From Hoplostethus atlanticus (taxonomy: Eukaryota > Chordata > Actinopteri > Trachichthyiformes > Trachichthyidae), in assembly GCA_034670405.1 (NCBI GenBank), contig JAXDDX010000003.1, positions 11,883,501 through 11,947,500 on the forward strand: a DNA stretch of 64,000 nt. Reading direction: 5' to 3'. The translations under genes and the position numbers were made by a program. Position 1 is the stretch's first letter. Each line of letters begins with the position of its first letter. The notes under the pieces are model-generated. The model was given only the letters and a program-made list of their open reading frames with translations, was not told the origin of the DNA and searched no databases. This document shows, one piece after another, positions 1 through 25,199 of the stretch.

Positions 1-13258
<13,258 letters not shown>

Positions 13259-16200
13259 GATGCAGGAGTCTGACCAGGGAGACTTGGACTCTGGCTAGGG
13301 GGGGTGGGTGTGGGGGTGGGGGTGGGTTGAATGTAGAGCCTGAAAGAGAAATAGTGTTGCTGAGAATCATAGGGTTTTAATGATAATTGTGTCCAGCTGT
13401 TTAGACTCAAACAGCAAACCTCTGCTGTATGACAATGCCTAATTTTAGACACATCCAATTCCTCTCCTCCAGCCGGAGGTCAGCACAACCTCCTTTTCAT
13501 CCTTTCCGAACTTTCTCATTGGTCCCTTTTTATCTTTATAACCGTCAAACTCTTGTCATGATAGAGGCTGCTCCTCTCTATTTCCTCATTCTGTGTACAG
13601 CTGACCTGGGGAGGCTGCAGCGTCTACATTAGAGTCAAACTATAAATCAAAATGTTCCTCAAGAATGTTCTTCACTAACAGCAACGGGCTTTTGGAGGAG
13701 CAACAAATCCCAAATCCCCAAGAGGGATTAAGATAAAAATGTGGTGTGTGCCTGTGTGTGTATGTGTCTGTGTGTTTTGTAGACTAAGTGGAGTTGAAAT
13801 TTAAATTACAGTCCCTCTCATTTCTGCACTAAAGACCATCTCTTCTCTCCCCAGTGATGAAGGGTTTTACAGTGATAAAAGACTTTGTCAGTGCTGGTAA
13901 TTACTGATCTCCAGCAGGCAATCTTTATTGCCTGTCTTGGCCACCCCGTTTATAAATGTCAGGTTAAATGTTTGTTTATACCTGTTCCTGACAGTTTCCA
14001 CCACATTAGCCACAATGGCTTTTGACACAATGGTAAACACTGCTTCTGTTGTGCTCAGTCGACCACTCTCACTCAACTCTTCATCAAACAGATACCAGTT
14101 TATAGTTCAGGCACTTCCTTTCAATGACTATTCTCTCTGATGGTTGATATTAGGTAGAGCATCCCCCTCCCTATGACATACAATGTAATTGCATGGATGG
14201 ATGGGATTGGGGTGCAAGAAGAGGTTGGGGTGGGGAGTGTATGGAATAACTTTGATTATTGTCTAGCTGAACCATCATCATGTCTATAAGTTGCATGTTT
14301 CTGTGAAGTAGATTTATCTCCATACAATATAAAACATAGTTATGATGGCCTATTACACACATATAACCTGAAGTTTATGTAGTGTCAACTATGTGTAGAT
14401 TATTTACAACATATGGAAGGATGATCTTAGCCTTTGTAACAGACAATACAGACCTTGAACAATATGCTGTTTTGCCTTGGTTGTTTCATTTACTGATAAT
14501 GGATGATGATAATGATACACTACGAAGCGAGTATGTCCAGCTTTGCTCTCACTCAGATTTTCTATGGTGAAACACACACACACACACACACACCAAAAGA
14601 CTGAGGGCCGCTTGCACTGTGGCAATTGCTATTTTTCTACTCATAGTTTGACAGAACGTTGTGCTGGTCCTCTGACAAAGAGCAGATTGTTGCTAATATT
14701 CTGCTGAAACGACTGTTTAGACGGACTGTCACTGTGGCTTATCCTCGTCTAGCAAGCTCTCCTCATATGGATGCATACAGCATGGGCTATAGGTATTTAG
14801 GACGCTTTTACTCAAGTATGTGTGTGTACACATACACGCACACACACACACACAAATTAGTCCTAGTTGAGTACAAAGCCAATGTTTTACACACATTGCA
14901 GCTCATACACCGAGTGGCACAACAGATTCCCCTGTGTCTATAAGGGGCGGAGATAGCAGATTGTTTACAATGGGTGGTGAGAGTACTACACCCAGCTGCT
15001 CTGCCTGAACGAGCACCTCTCTTCCCCCTCATACACACCCATCACCATTGTTAAATGGTACCAAATGATATGCTCTCTCTCTCCTTCTCTTTCTCTCAGA
15101 TGTGTGCATGTTTGTCACTGTCCCATCAGCTACAAGTATCTGGTGGTAGATACAGCTTCTGATTGATGTTTGTAAGGAAAAGGGGCATCACACTTGTACT
15201 TGGCACCAGTCATTATGCCGATACTGGGCTTCATCCAACTGTTGTATAAGAATTCTTCATCCAATTCTTCTGAAGAGGAAGACAACCATACTGTAGCCAA
15301 CTTTCTACCACCGGGTCGAGACAGAGGCAGAGGCAGAGAGTTTGTACTGGGCGGCACGCCAGGTTTATTAAGGCTCATAAACAATTCAAAACACGGTCCG
15401 GGTTTCAGTTCATTTTCAGCGTGCTCTCCCCTCGCGGCCCAACCACACCCCCCAGTCTGTCACACATGCAATGGAAGTTTCCCATTGAAAATAGAGAAGT
15501 GGGCAATTTGGGTGAAGCATGAAGACCTTTAGAGATGAAAGCTGCTTCTTAAATGAGAATATGCCCAAGCTTTCAGCTGCCATGGCAACTGGCTCCATAG
15601 ATTGTTGCGTTTTTTATAAATTTTATTTTTAAAATAAATGTCCTCCATGGGTGGCAGCTTTTCTGACACAAACAAGAGTGTTCACTCAGACAAGCAAACA
15701 TTCTCACTCAACAATGGTTGAGTTTTTTTCAACAGTTGTACAGAGATTTGTTGGGACATGGGTTTCCAAACTAACCTGACATTAAGACAAAAAAGTACAC
15801 TTAATAAGAAGTGAAAATTTAAGATAGAAGTTTTATTGATTCAGATTGGCTTCCAGCTTGGTTATATTTCTGTATGTGCCTAAGAAAGAAAGAGCTAACT
15901 GACTGCTTTTTCCAAAGCCGTTGTTTTGTCATCCAAACCTCTGAGACCTCCCAATGCTCATCTCTCTTCTGCTTTAGTTATTAAATCAGGGAGTCTTTTG
16001 TTCTGTACTGTAGCTCTGCTTGGGAAGAGAAGCCATACACCCAAAGCCAACTGATTATAAACAGCAGAAGCAATTCAATTTTGTCTCTGGTTGTTTACAA
16101 GTGGTATGTGTTAATAAAGCCTGGGCTGAAACAAAGGGAATATTCTCCACATTCAATTTGGTTGTATACTGTAGAGGTTAACAACCAAGAACTATTGTCT

Positions 16201-17371
16201 TACCTTGTAGCTCAACGCGACATTACGCAGTGTAGTGTTAGCTATTTCCACAATAAATACATCTAGTAGTTAGACGTTGAAGAGATATGTCACCCATCTG
16301 CCACGGACAAACTATTGAAAAGGATTTCATTCCCCAGCCGGCTACAGCCATCTTACCCCAGCTGAGGGGAGCTGATTGCCACAAAAAAGACTTAAGAGTG
16401 GATTCCTCTGAAGAGCCTCCCGACAAATTTGAGTTTGAGTTCTGTTTAAGAAAGTAATTAATTTTGTTGAAATCCTGTGTACTGTGTGATCTGTGCCAGG
16501 AGTGGAGAAAGATGACTGTGGGCTGGAATTTCACTTATAAATTAATACACGATCTATCATTTATTCATGTTAGCAATAAAACAGATTGACCTGAAGATGA
16601 ACTTGTCCTGCTGCATATACACATATGTGTTTTTTTTAAATGAGCGAAGGCCAGGGGGGGCACATGCACCATTGATACTGATGAGATTAGCAAACTGTAT
16701 TGTTTCAAAGGCTCAATGGGCACAGCAAGGTTAGGAGGGTTTTACTCTCACTGGGTCCAGCAAGTGGAGTGGAATGGAGTACGTTACATATCAGGCAGAT
16801 TTTAATTGAGTGCTTACAAAGTATTATTGTGTAATATCTGCACACACACACACACACACACAACACACACACACACAGGAATGGCTGTGTGTGTGTTTAT
16901 CTTGACATTTTTACCAAATTTAGGCATCAGCGTCCTTACCTCCTGACATGTCCTTGAAGCAGATTGTACAGATGTTGTTAGTAAGATGCAGCTGCTTCTC
17001 ATAAAAAACGATCCACTGCAGAGGCTCTGAGACAATCACTCACCCCTAGGAACTAAAGAGGAGATGCTCGAGGGCTGGTAAGGCTGGAAAGGCACATCGT
17101 TTTAATTCTCATAGGTAAAATGTATTAAGCTCTTCTTGTCTCTGAGCTCCCTTCCCTTTCCACTCTCTCCACTATCTCTCTTCCTCTTAAAACAGCTGGC
17201 AGATATTGAGCCACAGGTATGCAATCTCGCTCATAGGAAAATACACAACATTCACGGCTAGTATAAATGTTTATTCAACAGATTAACAGATCAGTGAATA
17301 GTTGCTGTTGGTCTGGATCTCAGATTCTCTCTCATAGACAGAGTGCTATTCGCAATACCTAATATCTAGAT
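13259..17371. other. prkd2 3' UTR and intergenic sequence
   Basis: The 3' UTR of prkd2 begins at 13259. Its end is not clear: AATAAA hexamers occur at 15633-15638 and 16113-16118, but none is close to the stop and none can be chosen from sequence alone. A G-rich stretch (about 13299-13326) follows the stop. Otherwise there are AT-rich sequence and short AC runs. No gene was recognised. Confidence 0.5.
17364..17371. repeat. Left 8-bp target-site duplication of hAT element
   Basis: ATCTAGAT at 17364-17371 is repeated exactly at 18689-18696, flanking an element with terminal inverted repeats. Eight-base duplications are diagnostic of hAT insertions. Confidence 0.8.
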
Positions 17372-17559
17372 CCACGCTACTCAACACGCGGCCCGAGGTT
17401 ATTGCGGCCCTTGGTTGAATTGTTATTGTCATAGCAACTGCCAATAAAAATATAATATTCTCATTTCAATGAACACAAACCATTTCTAAACTAAATTCTT
17501 AATGACCACAAGATGCTTATTTAGCAATCGTGGGATCAACAAAGAAGATAAACCAACAC

Positions 17560-18222
17560 ATGATCAGCGACCAAAACGCTCGGCGCTGGCACTGCCATTC
17601 ATTTCCTATTTGGCAAGCGTCGCCGTCGATCCTAGGCGTCGCTGCCGCCGTCGGCGTTGTGACGCTGGGTGAGACCCTGGCTGCTGCGCTCAAAGTTCAA
17701 CTATATTCAACTTTCACATTCGCGACCCTGATCTCTGCGACTCGCAACCAATCACAGCACAGTTTGATATCATAACCTCATAATCATAATCATAACCATA
17801 AAAAAAAACAATGGAGGAGAAACTTGTTTTACGTGTGTCGGAGCATCCCGAGTTATACAACATGACGCTTAAATCATACCACGATCTGACTAAAAGTCTG
17901 TGGCATGGAATGATGTCGGTTTACAGATGAGACTACCAGGTTGGTTGACAGCTTAGTACAGGACTTTATGCAGCCAGTCTATATTCACTTCTATGGCTGT
18001 GCTAGTATGATCATTGGCGGTGTGGTTAGCTACGGCTGATGCGGGCTGTAGTCCGAAATTGAACTCCACTCTATTCTTTCCTGAATGCTGTCATTTTAAA
18101 AACTCGACAGTGAAAGTAATGAATGTGATGTAATTCTCCTGACGCTGACCACGTGAAGGGGTCGCGCTCAACCTGGTGTTGACGCCGACGCTTTGCATGG
18201 ATCATGTGAAAGCCCCAACTGT
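17560..18222 (+). mobile_element. PIF/Harbinger-like remnant nested in the hAT element
   Basis: Between the hAT arms lies a segment with a GC-rich left part (17570-17700) and its own inverted words: AAGCGTCGCCGTCG near 17609 and, on the other strand near 18180-18195, AAGCGTCGGCGTCA. The right end finishes in ...CATGTGAAAGCCCC, a terminal sequence common in fish Harbingers. It also encodes a short MADF-like start at 17811. The left boundary is approximate, because no 3-bp target duplication could be fixed. Nested insertion is inferred from the order of parts. Confidence 0.55.
17811..17930 (+). pseudogene. MADF-domain fragment of a Harbinger-associated DNA-binding protein
   Basis: A 39-codon frame starts at an ATG after an A-rich leader and ends at TGA 17928-17930. 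The peptide contains VSEHPELYNMTLKSYHDLTK, matching the start of MADF (Myb/SANT-like) domains, whose pattern is V-x-x-x-P-x-L-Y-D followed by Y-x-D. Harbinger transposons carry such a DNA-binding partner gene beside their nuclease. The rest of the domain, including the tryptophan-rich end, is missing, so this is a remnant. Confidence 0.6.
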
Positions 18223-18254
18223 GCAGGAAGTCTAGCCTCGCCTACTCTCAAGTC

Positions 18255-18440
18255 ATGGCAAAACCGGCAAAACGTAACATTTCTGATGAACACAGGGTAT
18301 TTCAAAAAACATGAGATAAGATTGTTGAGGTAAATAACAAACCAATGTGCCTTCTTTGCTAGAGAACAATAGCAGAACCAAAACGGGCAAACGTTCACGT
18401 CACCATGATAGCTATCACAGTGACTTGGAATTACATATCC
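18255..18440 (+). pseudogene. BED-type hAT transposase N-terminal remnant
   Basis: Reading from ATG 18255 gives MAKPAKRNISDEHRVFQKT, then a stop. With stops ignored, a stretch resembling V-N-N-K-P-M-C-L-L-C follows, the pattern of the first cysteine pair of a BED zinc finger at the start of many animal hAT transposases. Two in-frame stops and loss of everything downstream make it a broken fragment. The family call rests on this pattern and on the surrounding hAT ends. Confidence 0.55.
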
Positions 18441-19635
18441 ATCTGGGGTAATTTGATATACTCAGACCTGATTTCAATTTAGTATGCCTATATTTATTTT
18501 ATTAAACATTCTTCATTTACATTTAATGAATAAAGCCTACTTATTGTCATTTAATCATTTGATATCCATGTGGCTTGAAATAACACTACAAAATAGTTTT
18601 ATATGACCAAAAAATTTGCGTTGCGGCCCTTTGACACAGCTGTATCTTGCTGTGTGGCCCTTGAGCTATGTAAAGTTGAGTAGCCCTGATCTAGATGCTG
18701 CGTGGCACTGCCTGGTACGAGTTCAGCATGTGTGAATCAAGCCCAGCTCACTTTTTAACCCTGATCTTCATGTGTTTAGTGGTGAAAGGAGTGAGGCTTG
18801 CACTACGACGACCATTGAGTCATACAGCCCAACTCTAAGGACATTAGATTCAGAGAGAAAATGATCTTCCTGATGATCTTGTTATTTCCGAGTATGATCA
18901 GTGTGTAGTAGCTTGCTCCTTTGCTACTTTTAATATTTATTATTTTATATATACTTTTAATATTTGTTGTCATATTTGCTGTAACTATAAAACGAAACTG
19001 TGTAGAAAGAGCTTCATTATGTTTAACATTATAGTGTGGAACCCAATACCACCATTGTGGTTTCCGTTCTCAGTGTAACATGAGGAACGTGAATATGATT
19101 GGGTGTTTGGGTGTTTTTCTGTCTTGCAGAAGTAACACTCTGCCGTTTCTCCCCGCCCCTGAGTTCTATACTTCCTCCATGCACATGTGCAAAACCTAAC
19201 CACTCTCCTCCTACGTGTGTCTTCCCCACATACTTTATCTCTTTCTCTCTCCCCCGTCGGTGGTTGTCTGGTTTTTCTCTTGGCTTCCTGACGCTTAGAC
19301 TGCGAGGAGATATACAAAAACACACGCAGTCTGTAGTTTCTTGTACTGGCTGAGAATTCTCCTGTATAGTAATAATTTGATTTTCATCATCATGTGGGGC
19401 TGTGCTGTCTCGGCCGCAAGTCAGCTTCTGAAGGTTCTCGTCTGAAGTTCGTCTTCTGGCTTTCTGGATGGAGCTCTTCCAGGCTTGAGACACTTCTGGA
19501 ATGTTTTTCCACCCACTTTGGACAACCATCATTCACATTCAAGACACACCCCTTCTCAAAAATAACAGGTGAGGGCATATCAGTAACAGTTCTGGTAGTG
19601 TGAAAATTGTATTACGGAAAAAAAAAAAGTATTTA

Positions 19636-19710
19636 TGTTGAATGCACTCATTGTAAGTCGCTTTGGATAAAAGCGTCTGCTAAATGACTGTAATGTAATG
19701 TAATGTAATT
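19636..19710 (+). mobile_element. LINE 3' tail with (TGTAA)n end
   Basis: The words TTGTAAGTCGCTTTGGATAA and AGCGTCTGCTAAATGACT are followed by TGTAA repeats. This is the well-known 3' terminus of an abundant L2/CR1-like LINE family (and SINEs that borrowed it) in fish. A nearly identical copy is at 58615-58689. Confidence 0.8.
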
Positions 19711-21955
19711 TATTAAAAAAATACTGAATGTAACCATGAAAAGGTTAAAAGGTGAAGTGCCATGAAGGTGAGGTTTTAAAAATATGAATACCTTTAACTT
19801 GATCGGACAAAAATTTCTTTCCTAGTCTTTCTTTTGTCCCAAGTGGATTGCTGTCAAGGGGAAGATGGCTTGCCGAAGGCTGTGTAAGTCAGTCTTGCAA
19901 AGATAATTAGGCTAGAAATGTTTTGGAGTGGCTGTGGCCACTGTGATTCTCAGCAGGCTTGACCTTTTTTCAGCGGTATCCCACCGGTGGTCTCCACAAC
20001 AGGCTAGTGAATGCAGCTTGTGGTAAATACAGTGGAAATTCACTGTGTACTGTGTACTGGAAGGCTATGACGCTATTGAAACTCAGCCTTGGTATTAGGG
20101 AGTGAGCACAGTACATAAATCTTTCATTGTGTGTCAAAGAGGAGATTTGACAGGCATCACACATACACCTCGATGTAGCCTTCTATTTACCCTTGTGGTT
20201 AATATCAACGTCATTTGACTCATGAATGAAACCTCTGGCTAGGAGAAAAAAACAAATTGACTGTCAAAAGCAGAGGAAGCGGAACATGGCTTTTAAAGAT
20301 GGATCATAGTGATATTGTTAGTAAGGGGAAGACCAATCTGCAATTAGTCATACCAGCCAGACTGATGACAAACCAACTGTCTATGAATCATTTTATGAAA
20401 TGTACCATTTTCCCCTACAGACCGTTTTTAATGGAGAAGTTTGTATAGCTGTCCAAACCACATCATTAGAAAACTTTGAAAAATCCATTAAATTACACGC
20501 ACGCACGCACACACACACACACACACACACACAAAATCATTATTCACTTGAGGAGGGTATGCTCTAAATGGCTTCTCCATTATTGAATTTGGATGGGATA
20601 GCCTATCGCTGGCCAGACGTTAATGGCATTAGATGTTTCCTGCTCCATCAACAGACCACAGCCAAGCCTGAGTAACACAACAAAGCAGAGAAAAGAAACA
20701 AATATCGCAGAATCTCGTTGAGATAGAGAAAAATGGACCTAGAGATACAGAATGCAGGTTTAATTTCCTGTTGTGGAAATTGAGAAATTGAGCCAATAAA
20801 AATTAAAAAAAATAAAAAGCTGCTCAGGGCACTCTATATTTTACATAAACAGAAATTATGATCACATTCAACCTTTGCAGGATTTGATTCAGGGGATCTA
20901 CATTAAAGATAAGCTGGCGACTTTATTAGTACCCATATGGCACAAAATTTGATGTCTCACTTTAATTTGTGATGACATTTAGCTGTGCTGGAAGTCTCTC
21001 TTAGCCTTACAGCCATTATGTGCCGTTCCTTCCCCCAGATCAGTTGAAACTAGAAGTGAACAGATTAACACCCAGGATATATCTGTCTAGCAGACAGGTG
21101 TCACACCCACGGCTCTACGGGCGGATTGCTCTAACCATGCTTCTACACTTTGAATCATGGAAGAAATGAATGTGATAAATTCATATAACGTGTGAAGTTC
21201 TCATTACTCATTCTCCAAGCCACACCACAGTAATCATCTTAATCCCACTTGTCTGGGAGAGCTATCTGATCTGGCTGTTACACACTGAATTTGGCCTGTC
21301 AGTCAGTCTTTGCGAGAATATATTTATATTAGCATTAAATGATCGTGCCCGCCAGTGGGTTGTTTTGTCCCCACAGAATCACAAACTCATATTGCACGGA
21401 TAAGTTAGGCTTAGGGTATATTAAGCGTTGATTACAGCAAAATGCAAATGCTCACTTTGTGACTGATAGTCTGTGCTGCCCCTGCCTGCCACTCCACTTA
21501 GACCGTGCAGTGCAATAACTGTGAACTGTGAATCAAATGAAAGCAGAATTAACATAAAATTATTTAATCAGCAAAGGGATGGAAGCGAAACTTTCCACAT
21601 GTAATTCATCTCAAAATAAGACATTGGTTCCCTGTTGCTCTCAGTTTCCATAAAAACAGGAACAGAACAGCTACTGCAGCCATGAATGGATGACATGTTT
21701 TTTTTTTTCCAAACAGAGCAGTTGAGACAATAAAGTCTCTATCTATGTCTATAAAGAGCTTTTGGTGATCTATATCCCTATTAGACCCCTGGGTGCACAT
21801 GGTGTCCTTCAGGGAGCACGACTAAGCCTAAGACTTCAATTCCCTGTCCAAAAGCCACTATTGCACTCAAAGTAGTTTCAGAGACGATAGCTGAATGATT
21901 TCATCTCTTGAACTTACTGAACCATGAAATAGAATGGGGGAGGCAACAAGTATGG

Positions 21956-22300
21956 GTAACACTTTATATTGAGGTACACATAGTCACCATTAACTAGTTG
22001 CTTATTAGCATTAGTAGCATATTGGCTCTTTATTAGTCATTATAAAGCACTTATTAATGCCTTATTCTGCATGACCATATTCTACAACTACTAAGCCATT
22101 CCCTCAAGTTTTCCCTCAATAACCTCCTAATTATTGTGCTTATTGATAGTAAGTAAGGAAGTTGTTGTACATGAATTAAGATCTTAATATGCTTTGCTCA
22201 GTATGGGCCTCATAAGGTGGTAGTACCACAAGAATAGTCATTCTCCCTTAATAACACTTAATACATATGGTCTATTCTTATGTATCAAAACACAAAACTA
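21956..22300. mobile_element. DNA transposon-like fragment beginning GGGTAACACTTTATATTGAG
   Basis: The start GGTAACACTTTA is a terminal motif shared by many fish and other vertebrate non-autonomous DNA elements. The body has the usual short 'cattaa/ttattag' words. No matching inverted right end (taaagtgttacc) was found nearby, so the fragment is truncated or its right boundary has diverged. The end coordinate is a guess. Confidence 0.45.
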
Positions 22301-22518
22301 CAAGTGGTAGTAGTGTCCAAATACTCTAAATGAAGTCTTTACCCAAGTATGATATTAGTACTAAGAATGTTGGGTTATGGGATGAGTAGGTCCATCTCAC
22401 TGTCAGTTTTAGTTTGAGCCAATTGATACAAAATGTCAAACTACTTCTTTTATGCTTGCAGGTGAACTTCTTTAACCGGACCATAACCGAGAAAGTGGCA
22501 AACAAATCTGGAGCAACA

Positions 22519-23553
22519 ATGAACTTCACAACACCTCAGATGAACTCAACCAAAGATGTGTGTGTGGACATTGGAATGAGCTCCATCAGTGACTTCCTGA
22601 TGTCAGTGTACATCCTGGCCTTTATCTTTGGTTTGACCTTCAATGTCCTGACTATGGGCCCCATCTTCCAGCAAGTGCGGAGCCAAAATGTTCTGGGTAT
22701 CTTCCTCCTTAACCTACTCCTCTCCGACCTGCTCTTCATCTGTACCATGCCCCTTTGGATCAATTACTACTACTATGACCACCACTGGATGTTAGGTCCT
22801 GTCTCTTGCAGCATAGCCGGCTTCTTCTACTACTCCAACATGTACATCAGCATCTTCCTGCTCTGCTGCATCTCAGTAGACCGCTGCCTGGTGGTCACCT
22901 TCCCACTCCGCTCCAAGAGTTACCGTACCTCACGCTACGCCTGGACACAGTGCATCACTGTCTATGTTGTGGTGATAACGTTCCACATCCTGGTGCTGGT
23001 CAATGACAATCTGAAGGACGCCCATGATGAGGTGAATAACAATGACCGTTGTTATGAGACCTACCCCATGCAGGGGCGGGTTGCCTTGTTCAACCTGCTG
23101 AGAGTGGGGTTCTCCTTCCTGCTGCCCCTGCTGGTGCTGGGGGTGAGCTACTGGAGGGTGCTGGCCACTGTGGGCCAGAGCCCCGGCCTGAGCGCCCAGG
23201 CTAAGAGGAAGGTCCGCCTTCTCTCCTTTGGGGTTATTGGTATCTTTTCCATCTGCTTTGCTCCATACCACATCCTCCTGCTAGCACGCTCACTAGCCTT
23301 CTACCTCAGCAAGAACACAGATCCCCAAGGCAGTTACTGCAAATTTGAACAAGCCATGCACTTCCCCTTTTCATGCACGCTGGCTCTGTCCAGTCTGAAC
23401 TGTGTGGTGGACCCTGTGCTGTATGTGCTGGTCAGTAACGGAGTCCGAGAGGAGATGAGACTGTGTTGGAGTCGAAATAAAAGGACACAGACAGAGCAGG
23501 GCTGTCATTTGACTACATACAACAGAAGGACCCAGACTACAAACTTGATATGA
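22519..23553 (+). CDS. gpr132: Class A GPCR, GPR132/G2A-like (GPR4/65/68/132 group)
   Basis: Seven-helix receptor of the proton- and oxidised-lipid-sensing group, 344 residues from the ATG at 22519. This start was chosen because a splice acceptor (tgcttgcag, ending 22462) lies between it and the more distal in-frame ATG at 22414. The N-terminus has N-glycosylation sites NFT and NST. Helix 1 begins about residue 20. TM2 contains NLLLSDLLFICTMPLWIN, TM3 ends SVDRCLVV, and TM6 contains CFAPYHILLLARSLAF. TM7 has SLNCVVDPVLYVLVSNG, a DPxxY version of NPxxY. The third loop QSPGLSAQAKRKV closely matches GPR132 (QSxGLSAxxKxKV), which favours GPR132 over GPR4, GPR65 and GPR68, although the TM3 region also resembles GPR4. 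The ionic-lock tyrosine is Cys (DRC). The coding region is one exon. Confidence 0.88.
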   Translation: MNFTTPQMNSTKDVCVDIGMSSISDFLMSVYILAFIFGLTFNVLTMGPIFQQVRSQNVLGIFLLNLLLSDLLFICTMPLWINYYYYDHHWMLGPVSCSIAGFFYYSNMYISIFLLCCISVDRCLVVTFPLRSKSYRTSRYAWTQCITVYVVVITFHILVLVNDNLKDAHDEVNNNDRCYETYPMQGRVALFNLLRVGFSFLLPLLVLGVSYWRVLATVGQSPGLSAQAKRKVRLLSFGVIGIFSICFAPYHILLLARSLAFYLSKNTDPQGSYCKFEQAMHFPFSCTLALSSLNCVVDPVLYVLVSNGVREEMRLCWSRNKRTQTEQGCHLTTYNRRTQTTNLI

Positions 23554-24103
23554 ACAGCAAGCTGTATGTGTGTGTACGCGCACACCTATGCATGCATGTG
23601 TGTGTGTTGTGTGTGTGTGCATGTATATGCATGCATGCTCATGCATAGCTGTTTACAATCATGTCTTCATCTCCAGCCTTACTGTATGAGTGATGGTGTT
23701 ATTTACATGCTCTTATCAACCCAATCAGGCAGCCGCTAATCTTTCGAGAGGACCAGGCTGCTGCCTATTCTGTTGTTTTTTTTCAAATGTAGCACTGTGA
23801 AGAGGCAGGGGTTGTGCATCTCAGAGCTCTTTAATTGGACTGTTGTCCCTGGTTCTGCTCTCCTGTGGATGGACTCTTCAAAGGGAGCCTCTTCTGGTTC
23901 TGGTTGGACACTGCTGGAGTTGAAGAGCCCTTGTGTTTTCCCTCAGATATATACCGCTATTGTAATTGTGATTGTGATTGCGTGACCATGATATGGCTAT
24001 AAGTGTATTTATCTCTAAAGCATGGCAGAGTGCACCCATTATTGAGCATGACTATGTTGTCAGTATTTTACACATCCTGTGAAACGTGTTGAATGTAAAT
24101 CTA

Positions 24104-24109
24104 AATAAA
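24104..24109 (+). terminator. Poly(A) signal AATAAA of the gpr132-like gene
   Basis: AATAAA lies 551 bp after the stop of the receptor, in sequence that turns AT-rich. A (TG)n run begins further downstream at 24339. It is the first good hexamer after the stop. Confidence 0.55.
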
Positions 24110-24337
24110 CCAATGATTTGAACAGTTTTTGAAAATCTCTGGGGCCTATTTTCAATTTTGTATTGAGCTATTGTGTTGACACTTCCAGTGAAACCGAGGG
24201 ACTGGGAAATAATATACCCCGACAGTAATTCAGGCACTTAGTCACTACGTCTTTGCACATCAGGCTGATCATTAAACCAGCACAGCTGTGTGCTGCAGAA
24301 GTGTTAAGTGGGCACAGGCTGCAACCATGAAATGTAG

Positions 24338-24378
<41 letters not shown>

Positions 24379-25159
24379 TTCTCCAATTTCTTTCTTTCTT
24401 ACTGTACTTTGGGCCAAGACAAATATTGAAAATACATTGTAAAGGAGTTTTTTGCATGATGATGATGGCTGATCTTCACCACTATGTAAGAGAAGAGGCA
24501 AGAATAGATGTGTAGATGTTCTTGTTATTCAGAAAAGGCTGTGGTGAATAAGAGCTTGTGTTTTGTTGATGAAGGAGACTTAAAAGGAGCTAACTGTCCC
24601 CCAGCACCGTAAATCCAACTGGCCAACTGCAGCTGGGAATCCAGTGCTCTGTGGCATCTCTTCTCCTTCCTCTCGAATGCACTGCCAATCAGCTGTAATT
24701 AGCTGGTACCGGATGCAGGGAGAACAAGCCCCCCCCCCCATTCTGTTCCACTAATAAGTCCAGGTTGCTAAACAGAAAGACCGGACCACACCAGAGATCC
24801 AAAGCTGGGATGGTGCACTCCAGCTTTCCTACCTCTTCTTTCTCTGCTCTGCTGTGAGCTCACTTCACTAGCATGGTGACTGACTTGGAATAATTTAGTC
24901 CTTTATGATTGTATGTGTGTGTGTGTGTACTACTGCCGTGTAGTACTGCCGTATCTTCTCTGTTTGAGTGTATATAGCCTCTCTCTCTCTCGCTCTTTCT
25001 CTTTTTATTTCCCTTTCCCTCTCTTTCCCATTTAATCACCCCGATTCAGATTCAGACACAATACAGTCTGTTGCTAGTCAACCCTTGTTTCCAGAATTGC
25101 TTGTTATTGCTTGTGGCAATCTTTTTTTGGGACCTTTTCAATCATAACCCAAAGTGAGA

Positions 25160-25199
<40 letters not shown>
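25160..25199 (+). repeat. (GATA)n microsatellite
   Basis: About ten uninterrupted GATA units followed by a GA-rich stretch. Confidence 0.95.

Larger units (their letters stand above)
17372..18688 (+). mobile_element. hAT DNA transposon, internally deleted and interrupted
   Basis: About 1.32 kb bounded by the 8-bp duplication ATCTAGAT. The left end (CCACGCTACTCAAC) and the reverse complement of the right end (CAGGGCTACTCAAC) agree at 11 of 14 positions. GCGGCCC words follow near both ends, as in animal hAT families of the 'only one on this chromosome axis' type with CTACTCAAC ends. Inside, a short transposase start is visible at 18255, but most of the transposase is missing, so the copy is non-autonomous. 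A Harbinger-type fragment sits within it (17560-18222). Both imperfect termini and in-frame stops indicate an old insertion. Confidence 0.8.
18697..22462. other. Intergenic sequence, repeats only
   Basis: No gene was recognised. The region contains a LINE tail (19636-19710), a short (AC)n run near 20500-20533, and a DNA-transposon-like fragment starting near 21956. The longest open frame (19029-19532, minus) has no recognisable domain, and its sequence context shows no splice or family support. A noncoding first exon of the downstream receptor gene may lie here, because an acceptor precedes its coding exon. Confidence 0.6.

Noticed and set aside
19029..19532. 167-residue minus-strand open frame
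   Set aside because: No domain, no recognisable homologue, no splice context; basic, low-similarity composition as in chance frames of AT/GC-mixed DNA.
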